Translations under genes and position numbers: made by a program | The notes under the pieces: generated by a model | What the model saw: the letters and a program-made list of their open reading frames with translations, nothing else | What the model was told of the DNA's origin: nothing | Databases searched by the model: none | Assembly: GCA_964581165.1 (NCBI GenBank) | Contig: CAZOMM010000005.1 | Location: 1 to 41,222, forward strand | Length of the DNA stretch: 41,222 nt | Direction of reading: 5' to 3' | Source of the DNA: CAZPAN01 sp964581165 | Lineage (GTDB): Bacteria > Actinomycetota > Coriobacteriia > Coriobacteriales > CADBOM01 | Shown here: piece after piece, positions 16,135 through 23,496 of the stretch | Numbering within the stretch: position 1 is the stretch's first letter | How the letters are laid out: each line of letters starts with the position of its first letter

Positions 16135-17640
16135 TTATGCAGTTGCAGGGTCAGATTCAGACGAATTACCTGCAGCTTCGCTTAGCTTACGCGCTTCAAT
16201 CTCCTGCTGATAGGCCTTAAGTTTGCTTGGGGTAATCTTGTATCCAGCAAGCAAAAGAATAGCCGCAACAAAAACAAGCGCTGCCGGGATGATCATGAAT
16301 GGAACACCTATGCCTTGCTGGAAAGCCACATACTCAGCAGTTAAAACAGCCCCCGACTCCAAGAAGGGTGCCATTGCTTCTGCCGAAGTAAAGCCAACCA
16401 TTGCAAGCACAACGGGAATCAAAATGCCACGTGCAACAAATCCGATTTTGAGAGGGAAGAGCTGCAGACCATTGATCCAACCAGCTGCATTGGTGCGATT
16501 CTTCCACTCGTTGTAAACCACCGTATCCGCATACATGGCCGTTGAGCAAGCATATGTAAATCCGTATCCAAACTGCGCTAAAGACATGAAGATTATTACT
16601 GTCCACGCATCCCAATACGTAAAGTAAGCTACCAGCATCATAGCACCCATGAAAATGTAAGCCGCTATAGATGTGTTACGCGTAGATCTAAAAAGTCTTA
16701 CAAATGGAGCAGATAGATAAGAGCCAACAACACACAAAACATTGGATATAAAGATATATGTAGCTAAAAGTCCTGGTTCAAAGACAACATAAGTAAAGTA
16801 ATAGGTTGCCACACCAGCGCACATAAAGTTAAAGACCCACTTGGCAATATCCGAAAGAATCAAGAAAATCAGTGGGGGATTGGTAATAAGTGCGCGACCA
16901 AGATCCCTAAATGTTGTTCTGCCTTGATCTGCACCTTCCTTGCGCTTGTAGTTAGCAAGTTCTTCTTTGGTGTATTCCTTTTCGTAACCCTTAAACATAC
17001 GAAAATGCACAAAGTAAAGAATTGCAAAACAAGCACCCAGTACAAACGCAGAAAAGGCATATTGATTTGCCTCACCCAAAAGCATTGCTCCAATGGGCAA
17101 CAGTCCGGTCATGATGTAGCCAAAGAAGATCTTTGAAGCATTAGACCAAACACCACGAGTCGATGACATGCGAGCGCGATCTTCGGGTGTTTTGGCAGCC
17201 ATCGAAATCATCGAGATATTTGCTACATACGGGAAATCCCAGGCCGCATGAGAGGTGACATTGAAAAAGATAATGAGAGCAGCTGCAATGATTGTGTTCT
17301 CACTAAGTACGGTAAATTCAAATGCATAAAGAATTGGTACACACCATGGTATAACGAGTAGCCACGAGCGATACCTTCCCCATTTCATTGGCTTAAGGGA
17401 ATTGATAAAACCGCCGTACATCCATCCTAAAATCGCATCTACTGCCGATCCAATACCAGATACGATTGCTGCTGTAGCAGTATCAAATAGCGCAAAATTT
17501 GTTAGAAAAAATACAAAGTAGTAAGTTTCTACGTTGCTCATTAGGCTAAAACCAAAGTCACCTACACCGTAGAAAACTTTAAGAGACTTAGATAAAGGCT
17601 TTCGCGTCTCAACAGCTTCCGAGTTTGTATTGTCGCTCAT
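16135..17640 (-). CDS. MFS transporter, GPH (MFS_2) symporter-like
   Basis: A 501-residue transporter with about twelve hydrophobic segments and the glycoside-pentoside-hexuronide:cation symporter pattern: KVFYGVGDFGFSL near the N-terminus and DAILGWMYGGFI near residues 68-79, with conserved Asp residues. It probably imports a small organic solute with a cation. It is the first gene of an operon with the URO-D-like gene, so its substrate is likely related to that enzyme's. AAGGAGATGAGG before the ATG at 17640 supports the start. The C-terminus is a charged, Ser-rich cytosolic tail. Substrate cannot be stated. Confidence 0.82.
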   Translation of the reverse strand: MSDNTNSEAVETRKPLSKSLKVFYGVGDFGFSLMSNVETYYFVFFLTNFALFDTATAAIVSGIGSAVDAILGWMYGGFINSLKPMKWGRYRSWLLVIPWCVPILYAFEFTVLSENTIIAAALIIFFNVTSHAAWDFPYVANISMISMAAKTPEDRARMSSTRGVWSNASKIFFGYIMTGLLPIGAMLLGEANQYAFSAFVLGACFAILYFVHFRMFKGYEKEYTKEELANYKRKEGADQGRTTFRDLGRALITNPPLIFLILSDIAKWVFNFMCAGVATYYFTYVVFEPGLLATYIFISNVLCVVGSYLSAPFVRLFRSTRNTSIAAYIFMGAMMLVAYFTYWDAWTVIIFMSLAQFGYGFTYACSTAMYADTVVYNEWKNRTNAAGWINGLQLFPLKIGFVARGILIPVVLAMVGFTSAEAMAPFLESGAVLTAEYVAFQQGIGVPFMIIPAALVFVAAILLLAGYKITPSKLKAYQQEIEARKLSEAAGNSSESDPATA

Positions 17641-17676
17641 TCGACCTCATCTCCTTATATTAATGAGCACGCCAAC

Positions 17677-17816
17677 AAACGGGTATCCAACCCAAANNNN
17701 NNNNNNNNNNNNNNNNNNNNNNNNNNNNNNNNNNNNNNNNNNNNNNNNNNNNNNNNNNNNNNNNNNNNNNNNNNNNNNNNNNNNNNNNNNNNNNNNAAAC
17801 GGGTATCCAACCCAAA
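17677..17816. repeat. Assembly gap (17697-17796) flanked by identical 20-bp direct repeats
   Basis: AAACGGGTATCCAACCCAAA occurs at 17677-17696, directly against the left edge of the 100 N, and again at 17797-17816, directly against the right edge. Identical contig ends suggest the assembler stopped in a tandem repeat. Alternatively the contigs overlap by 20 bases and the gap is not real. Confidence 0.9.
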
Positions 17817-17911
17817 TAAATAGGGAATTTTGAACTATCTATTCCCTTGACGATTCGCTACCTCCCCTCATACATAATCCTTTCTCCCTCCTTATCTTTC
17901 CTGCGACCCAA

Positions 17912-17957
17912 GTAACTTATTCATCAAAAGAAAAATCTGCTTTGACGAATAAGTCAC
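17912..17957. promoter_or_regulatory. Inverted repeat (GTGACTTATTCGTCAAAG type)
   Basis: GTAACTTATTCATCAAAAG (near 17912-17930) and CTTTGACGAATAAGTCAC (near 17940-17957) are inverse copies with about 16 of 18 matching positions and a short loop. The site lies about 270 bases upstream of the MFS start and could be an operator or a hairpin of a leader. Confidence 0.4.
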
Positions 17958-18105
17958 GTGTAAGACAAATGCCCAAAGTCTTACCTTGCTTTGCCTGCTG
18001 TCTATGAGGCGCTAATGATATTTGTTTTGGAAAAATTAAATTCTTTTAAAAAGCTTGGTAAAGAATTACTAGTGATTGTTTAAAAATTTTGCAATCTGCA
18101 TAAAA

Positions 18106-18224
18106 AGTTGGCTGTATTAAAGATAACTTCAATAACGGGGCAGCGTATTAAGCCAACAAAATGGAAATTTCTTTCATACATTTAAAGTTGGCTAGGGAAA
18201 CATTAAATTGTGGAACTAGCCAAC
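18106..18224. promoter_or_regulatory. Two GTTGGCT/AGCCAAC dyads upstream of the LytTR regulator
   Basis: GTTGGCT (18107-18113) pairs with AGCCAAC (18151-18157). GTTGGCTAG (18187-18195) pairs with CTAGCCAAC (18216-18224). A related dyad, TTTGTTGGAA/TTCCAACAAA, lies before the T7SS operon (19301-19356). The shared core suggests one regulator acting on both. Confidence 0.45.
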
Positions 18225-18375
18225 ACCAGTATCTATTCTCCAATAATGGATTTTCATTCTAGGAATATTGCCGCTTACAGCGATTTTGCATATCTAATTA
18301 CATTGAAGACCTTTTTTGTTACATTACTTATTCTGTGTTTTAAATGTAAATGCTTTTGATAGATAAAAGGTAAAG

Positions 18376-19083
18376 ATGTATCGGGTACTGATTCTAGACG
18401 ATGATCTCAAAGTATCTAAATCTTTGGAGAATATGCTTCATAAGCATCTAAAAGCCTCTGAGTTTGTGGTTCAGATCCACGATATCAATGGACATCTCCC
18501 GCTCCCAGATGATGATGTTGATATTGCCGTTGTGGATATAGATTTAGGAATTGATCATCCAAATGGAATCGAAATTGTAAAGACGATGTTTTCTGACTCG
18601 CGAACGCAGGTCATATATGTCACGGATAACATATTTTTCTGCACTGCTGTTTACGAGACAGAGCATGTGTCTTTTTTGCTTAAACCACTTGATCAATTTG
18701 ACTTGAATTTTGCTCTTGATAAGGCCATTGGCAACATAGAAAAACACAGACGCGAAAATCTTATAGTTCAAGTCCATGGAGCTATAAGGGTCATAAAAAG
18801 CAGTCGTATTGAATTTATAGAAAGCCAGCTTCGCAAGGTTGTCATTCATTGTGATGGTGAGATTTTAAGCACCTATGCAACCATGTCTGATATGGAATTT
18901 AAACTCCCCGACTATTTTCTTAGATGTCACAAAAGTTATTTTGTAAACATGAATTTAGTATCCGAACTTAGTGGTGCCAGTATTTCTTTGCTGTCGGGAA
19001 AAATAATTCCGGTAAGTCAGGGTAAAGCCAAAGAAGTCAAACGTCGCTTTTATTCCTATCTAGCGCATATAGGTCTTCGCTAG
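18376..19083 (+). CDS. LytTR-family response regulator (orphan)
   Basis: A 235-residue two-domain regulator. Residues 1-120 form a receiver domain with the acidic DDD at 8-10, phospho-acceptor Asp 54 in AVVDIDLG, a Thr in IYVTDN and the invariant Lys in LLKPL. Residues about 130-230 form a LytTR DNA-binding domain (IEFIESQLRKVVIHC...FLRCHKSYFVNMNLV). Such regulators often control bacteriocins, competence, virulence or cell-surface genes. No histidine kinase lies next to it. It stands 297 bases before the T7SS operon on the same strand, so control of that operon is a fair inference. It may answer to a distant kinase or to the operon's own Ser/Thr kinase. Confidence 0.88.
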   Translation: MYRVLILDDDLKVSKSLENMLHKHLKASEFVVQIHDINGHLPLPDDDVDIAVVDIDLGIDHPNGIEIVKTMFSDSRTQVIYVTDNIFFCTAVYETEHVSFLLKPLDQFDLNFALDKAIGNIEKHRRENLIVQVHGAIRVIKSSRIEFIESQLRKVVIHCDGEILSTYATMSDMEFKLPDYFLRCHKSYFVNMNLVSELSGASISLLSGKIIPVSQGKAKEVKRRFYSYLAHIGLR

Positions 19084-19201
19084 GGAAAGTCTGATTGTAT
19101 ATAGGGCTTCGCTAACCGGTGAACCTGTGTCGTGCAGGAGCGCGACGCAGGCTAGAAACAAGCCGACTCAGGCCAAAAACAGGCAAAGTGAGTTAATCAG
19201 C

Positions 19202-19356
19202 GTTTACTAAAAGTAAACCCATTTGGCGTTTATGATGATATGGAGGACATTCGTTCCCTGCCTTTTGGAGTTATTACATAAAACAACTGTTTTATGACAA
19301 TTTGTTGGAAAGATCTTCAAATATATAAAACAATAAATCCGCATTATTCCAACAAA
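19202..19356 (+). promoter_or_regulatory. Dyad cluster in the T7SS operon leader
   Basis: Within the 297-base spacer before the first operon gene are three dyads: GTTTACT-AAA-AGTAAAC (19202-19218); the 20-base perfect palindrome CATAAAACAACTGTTTTATG (19277-19296); and TTTGTTGGAA (19301-19310) with TTCCAACAAA (19347-19356). The last encloses TATAAA. A weaker hairpin (CCTGTGTCG 19124-19132 with CGACGCAGG 19143-19151) follows the regulator gene. The promoter probably lies here, but no -35/-10 pair is certain. Confidence 0.5.
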
Positions 19357-19380
19357 GATGAATAAGTGGGTTGGGTTTAG

Positions 19381-20961
19381 GTGTTCGAAAGCCTTTACAT
19401 AGATAATGGCCATGTTGTGTATCGCGGACAAGAGTTTTCTTATTCGAAAAATCTGCTTGAGCGTACAAATCGCATTAAGTGTTTTTACAATTTGTCTGTG
19501 ATTGATCACCGTGATGGCGTTGTTACTGTAGCTGCCGATATTGGCAAGGGACACGAGACACTTAGGTCTGTGCGGATGTCTCAAGTTGATATCAGTACAG
19601 TTATTTCTTTTGCAGACCAGTTCAAAGATGTCTTTAACTCATGCTTTAATAGAAACCTGCTTTTAAAGTCTCTTGTTTTGAATGAAGACTATATTTTCTA
19701 TGATCCCCAAACTTCAAGATTCTATTTTCTTTACCTGCCTTTTACAGATCTAAAGGCCAATAACACTCAGCAGTTAGACTTTTTCAAAAATATATCTTCT
19801 CTGTTTCAGCCTACAGATGCCGAAGCCGGCCTAATTCTGGCAAAGCTTAGAGGTCGAATAAAACCTATGACTTCGTTTAATCCTGTTGCCATTCGCGATG
19901 AACTTGAGCAGATAGTTGAAGAAGCTAAGCTAAATCTAAACAAGCATGGCGCTGCTAAGATTTCAGATCCGGTCACTGCAGCAAATGCAAGTGCCAACAA
20001 TGACATCTCATTTGACGAACCTAGTGGTCCTTTAACAACAGTATTGGGTCTAGATTCTCCCTATTTTGAACCTCAAATTACCAAGCTTGATGCAAGTGAT
20101 CCCGATGCAACGACAAAATTTTCCGCTCAAAATGACCCCAGCCCCAGTAAGGACCATAATCAAGTCACCAATCCACAAAACGAAGCAGGGTGCCTAGGGG
20201 GGGGGAGTTTATCACAGAACCCTCAGAATGATGCAACACAAGATCCCAACACAGGCACAATCTCGCTTTCTAATGCTGTCCAAAACGCAAATGACATAAC
20301 AGACGTTAGTGGCGGTGCGTCCGCTACATCAGAACAGAAGAAGCAACAGCCGCCAAAACCAATTACTCCACCTTCAAAACCAACAAGGGGAAATACCCCC
20401 CTTTCAAACAGTCCGGGGCAAACTCCAACTTCTCCGACGCAAAGCCCAGGTCGGACTGAACCGACTTCAAGCGCTGATCAGCCCACAGAACATTTTCCGA
20501 CGCAAAGCCCAGGTCGGGCTGAGCCGACTTCGAATTCAAGTGCTGATCAACCTACAGAACATTTACTTTCAAATCCAATTGAGCCAACTCCGGATTTTCC
20601 AGTAACTCCGGATTTTCCGGCTATTCCATCAAAACAAAAAACTCGCCTGTTTTTAACCCGCATCAGTACAGGAGAAAGATTTGAAGTTACCGGCCAAAAC
20701 TTTCTTGTCGGCAAATCTATGTATGCGTCTTATCAGGTCAAAAATACAAATAATGTGTCCCGCCAACACGCTTTTTTTGGAATAGATGGATCTAGATGCT
20801 GGGTTAGGGATAACAAATCCAAAAACGGTACTGCTGTGGGTGGAAAACGTCTTGCTCCACAGGAATCTAGGGAATTACACGACGGGGATGTTGTCGTTTT
20901 AAGCGAAGAGCGCTTTAGGGTCGAAATTATTCCTGCTCCAGTAGCTACTAAGAACCGATAG
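19381..20961 (+). CDS. FHA-domain protein with DUF6382/EssB-like N-terminus
   Basis: A 526-residue cytosolic protein. Residues 1 to about 180 resemble the N-terminal domain of the last gene in the operon and, more loosely, the pseudokinase-like domain of EssB (typical DYIFYDPQTSRFYFLYLPF stretch). Residues about 185-445 are a Pro/Ser/Thr-rich linker with a 63-base coding repeat (SPGR...EPTS...SADQPTEH). Residues about 448-516 form an FHA domain (VGKS; SRQHA; NKSKNGT), which binds phosphothreonine. A run of nine G at 20197-20205 encodes Gly 273-275 in the linker; gain or loss of one G would end translation within about 8 or 34 codons, removing the FHA domain. The GTG start at 19381 has no clear ribosome site. 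First gene of the operon; PP2C follows after 10 bases. Confidence 0.82.
   Translation: MFESLYIDNGHVVYRGQEFSYSKNLLERTNRIKCFYNLSVIDHRDGVVTVAADIGKGHETLRSVRMSQVDISTVISFADQFKDVFNSCFNRNLLLKSLVLNEDYIFYDPQTSRFYFLYLPFTDLKANNTQQLDFFKNISSLFQPTDAEAGLILAKLRGRIKPMTSFNPVAIRDELEQIVEEAKLNLNKHGAAKISDPVTAANASANNDISFDEPSGPLTTVLGLDSPYFEPQITKLDASDPDATTKFSAQNDPSPSKDHNQVTNPQNEAGCLGGGSLSQNPQNDATQDPNTGTISLSNAVQNANDITDVSGGASATSEQKKQQPPKPITPPSKPTRGNTPLSNSPGQTPTSPTQSPGRTEPTSSADQPTEHFPTQSPGRAEPTSNSSADQPTEHLLSNPIEPTPDFPVTPDFPAIPSKQKTRLFLTRISTGERFEVTGQNFLVGKSMYASYQVKNTNNVSRQHAFFGIDGSRCWVRDNKSKNGTAVGGKRLAPQESRELHDGDVVVLSEERFRVEIIPAPVATKNR
20197..20205 (+). repeat. G9 homopolymer within a coding region
   Basis: Nine consecutive G encode three Gly codons in the linker of the FHA protein. 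Ten G would lead to TGA at original positions 20229-20231, and eight G to TAA at 20297-20299. It is the longest G run in the window outside the glycine-coding tail of the DUF2207 gene, which is not a homopolymer. Confidence 0.9.
20433..20564 (+). repeat. 63-bp coding repeat in FHA-protein linker
   Basis: Two near-identical copies, about 63 bases apart, begin with CCGACGCAAAGCCCAGGTCG. They encode the PTQSPGR-EPTS-SADQPTEH segment. They are Pro/Thr-rich and disordered in character. Confidence 0.8.
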
Positions 20962-20971
20962 GTGGTTAAGG

Positions 20972-21796
20972 GTGAAGTTTGAGGCTGTGGCATATAGCGA
21001 TAGGGGAGTGGTTAAGCAAAGCAACCAAGACAGCGTATGCATAGACATTGCTTCGACTGTAGATGGTGATGTCGCAATGCTTGTTGTTGCAGATGGCATG
21101 GGCGGTCTTGAACACGGAGAACTTGCTAGTGCCACTGTGGTTAGAGAAATGTCTAAATGGTTTAACCAGAAGCTTCCATCTGCACTAAAAACCATGGGGA
21201 GTTCTATTGAAGGCTTGGAAAACCTTGTCGAGGGTCAATGGAGTGGCCTTGTGCAAGACCTCAATCTCAAAATTATGGCCTACTCATCTAAAAACCAAAT
21301 GAATATGGGCACAACCATGACAGCCATGCTGGCAATGGGCGGTCGCTTTACGATTGCACATGTTGGCGACACTCGAATTTATGAAATTACTTCTGAGAGC
21401 GCTAAGCAGCTTACTCACGATCAAACTTTTGTTCAACGCGAAATTGACGCTGGACATTTAACAGAAGAAGCAGCCCGAACTCATCCACAGCGAAATGTTT
21501 TACTTCAATGTATTGGGGCATCCAAAGAGGTAGCCCCAGATATCTCACACCACAACCTTGTGCAAGAAGCTACGTATCTAGTTTGCAGCGATGGATTTAG
21601 ACATGTCTTAAATGAGGAAGAACTCGTTTCTATATTTGGAAACGAAGACTTTTGGGGCGATTACCCTTCTAGCGAAATGAGAATAGACGAGGTACGTAAA
21701 AAACTTTCTAGGGTAGTAGAGGATGTTATCTCAAGAGGCGAGACCGACAATCTTTCTGCTGCGGTAATGCATGCTATGCCAGAGAAGCTGAGGTAA
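20972..21796 (+). CDS. PP2C-type Ser/Thr protein phosphatase
   Basis: A 274-residue PPM/PP2C phosphatase that removes phosphate from Ser/Thr residues using two metal ions. All family motifs are present in order: D10 and NQD 18-20, VVADGMGG 38-45, MGTTMTAM, HVGDTR, CSDGF and GETDN. It lacks a membrane segment, unlike mycobacterial PstP, so it resembles cytosolic PrpC/Stp. The start is a GTG at 20972 with a modest GGTGGTTAAGG ahead. It sits 5 bases before the kinase gene, the classic phosphatase-kinase pair, so it is expected to reset the phosphorylation made by that kinase. Confidence 0.93.
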   Translation: MKFEAVAYSDRGVVKQSNQDSVCIDIASTVDGDVAMLVVADGMGGLEHGELASATVVREMSKWFNQKLPSALKTMGSSIEGLENLVEGQWSGLVQDLNLKIMAYSSKNQMNMGTTMTAMLAMGGRFTIAHVGDTRIYEITSESAKQLTHDQTFVQREIDAGHLTEEAARTHPQRNVLLQCIGASKEVAPDISHHNLVQEATYLVCSDGFRHVLNEEELVSIFGNEDFWGDYPSSEMRIDEVRKKLSRVVEDVISRGETDNLSAAVMHAMPEKLR

Positions 21797-21801
21797 CCGA
21801 T

Positions 21802-23490
21802 ATGGCTGATTTTAAGACTGGCGTAGAGCTTGGTGATGTTCTAAAAGGCAAGTACAAAATCTTGCAAAAAATAGGTGAAGGTGGCTTCTCGCACATCTAT
21901 CTTGCAATTGATCTTGAGCTTTCCAATAAGCAGTGGGCTATTAAAGAAGTAGTGCGTTCTGGAATGGATGCCTCGGGCCGAAGCATTGAGTCGTCTATTA
22001 AAGCAGAAAGCGAGATTCTTTCTAGGCTCGATCATCCCAACATTGTTTCAATTCATGATGTGCTCAAAACGAGCAATTATATTTACATTGTCATGGATCA
22101 TGTAGAGGGAGAATCACTGGCGAGAGTGCTGCGCCGAGAAGGTGTCCAATCCGAGGAAAATGTTCAGTCTTGGATGCTGCAGCTCTGCGATGCGCTTTCT
22201 TATCTACATGAGCAAGATCCCCCCATCATCTTCAGAGATATTAAGCCCTCCAATATTATGCTGAGGCCAGATGGCTACATAAAGCTGATCGACTTTGGGG
22301 TGGTAAGGGAGTACAAAGACAATAAAAGCCAAGATACTGTAGCTTTTGGAACAGAAGGTTTTGCCTCGCCCGAGGCTCATCAGGGACAAACCGATTCCCG
22401 CTCCGATATTTATGGCATAGGAGCTACCATATGGAACCTTTTGACTGGTGTGGTTCCACCTTATCCTGTAGAAGAAACGAATATTCGTGAGTACAACCCA
22501 AATGTTTCTGAGGGCTTTGCCGATGTAATAATTCCCAAGTGCATGGCTTATATGCGCAGTGAGCGCTATCAAAATTGCGGGGAATTAGCAAGCGATTTAG
22601 AGAGATACCAGCAGCTAACAAAGGACTTTAGAAATCAACAAGCCAAAAAAGTAAAGATCTCCGGTGGTTTCGGAATTGCAGCAGCTGCATTTTTGGTTGT
22701 TGGCTTTGCATGCGGTGCAGCACGTACCGCAATTATCAACAACGAATTTGATTCTTTGATTGCTCAGGCACAAGCGCAGTCGGAACCAAGCATCGCAGAA
22801 GAAAGGTATCTAGCAGCAATAGAGAAAAAGCCAGGGGTTGATGGTAAAGAGGCCTACGAAGCTCTGATCTCTCTTTATAAAGATGATGGCGTATTTTCTG
22901 CTGAAGAAAAGGAAACTTTTACAAGAATCTATGATTCAAACCTAAGCAACCTTAGCGTTAATAGCGCAGATGCGGCCGAGCTTTTCTTTGATATCGGCGA
23001 ACTTTACTGGGCCTATTCGGACGGCAATGACAGTGAGCTAACTCGCATTAAAAGCGCCGAAAGCTTTTTCAAAAAAGCCCAAGAATACGGTGGTGTAGAT
23101 TTTGACCTTAGAGAAGAGGCAGAGGCCTACTATGCCTTGGTTGAATATGCAAAAAATGTTGAAAGAATTGGCAAAGAGGCAAACGTAGACATTGATTTTG
23201 CTCAGGAGTGGGATTACTTCTCTTCTCTCGTTTCAGCCGACTTAGATCCTGTCGTACAAATGCATAATTACAAACTCATATGCAGCCAAATTGTTGAATT
23301 TGGTACTTATTTTAGGGAGGCAGGAGTTACATCTGCTCAGGTTTCGAACTTGTTAGAAACCATTGAGTCAAACATGAATAGTTATAACTCTGCGACAAAA
23401 GACTCTGCTTTGTACAGCGAAACCATAAGTTCGCTATCTCCTGCGCGCTCTTATGTCTCGGTTACCTGGTCTTCGAGTACGGAAGGGTGA
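21802..23490 (+). CDS. Membrane Ser/Thr protein kinase (PknB-like) without PASTA domains
   Basis: A 562-residue Hanks-type kinase. Cytosolic kinase domain at about residues 18-275: GEGGFSHIYLA glycine loop, Lys 48 (AIK), catalytic loop FRDIKPSN with Asp 146 (Phe replaces His of HRD), DFG at 164-166 and ASPE near 188-191. All residues needed for activity are present. One membrane helix at about 286-307 is followed by a 255-residue outer region. That region is helical, with TPR-like spacing (AEERYLAAIEKKPGVDGKE, AESFFKKAQEYGG), rather than the PASTA repeats of PknB/Stk, so it probably senses a protein or a complex rather than cell-wall fragments. It lies between the phosphatase and the Thr-repeat protein, its likely substrate. 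Confidence 0.92.
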   Translation: MADFKTGVELGDVLKGKYKILQKIGEGGFSHIYLAIDLELSNKQWAIKEVVRSGMDASGRSIESSIKAESEILSRLDHPNIVSIHDVLKTSNYIYIVMDHVEGESLARVLRREGVQSEENVQSWMLQLCDALSYLHEQDPPIIFRDIKPSNIMLRPDGYIKLIDFGVVREYKDNKSQDTVAFGTEGFASPEAHQGQTDSRSDIYGIGATIWNLLTGVVPPYPVEETNIREYNPNVSEGFADVIIPKCMAYMRSERYQNCGELASDLERYQQLTKDFRNQQAKKVKISGGFGIAAAAFLVVGFACGAARTAIINNEFDSLIAQAQAQSEPSIAEERYLAAIEKKPGVDGKEAYEALISLYKDDGVFSAEEKETFTRIYDSNLSNLSVNSADAAELFFDIGELYWAYSDGNDSELTRIKSAESFFKKAQEYGGVDFDLREEAEAYYALVEYAKNVERIGKEANVDIDFAQEWDYFSSLVSADLDPVVQMHNYKLICSQIVEFGTYFREAGVTSAQVSNLLETIESNMNSYNSATKDSALYSETISSLSPARSYVSVTWSSSTEG

Positions 23491-23496
23491 GCCGAG

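Larger units (their letters stand above)
17641..18375. other. Long divergent regulatory region with assembly gap
   Basis: Roughly 735 bases, 100 of them N, between the divergent MFS and response-regulator genes. It holds the repeat-flanked gap, an inverted repeat at 17912-17957, two GTTGGCT/AGCCAAC dyads (18106-18157 and 18187-18224), and otherwise very AT-rich sequence. No open frame in it looks like a gene. Confidence 0.6.

Noticed and set aside
17630..17833. Short open frame running through the second assembly gap
   Set aside because: It exists only because the N run is translated as unknown residues; the flanking sequence is a 20-base repeat.
22219..22224. C6 run before the kinase catalytic loop as a second phase-variation tract
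   Set aside because: Six bases is common by chance and slips rarely; it encodes the conserved Pro-Pro before IIFRD.
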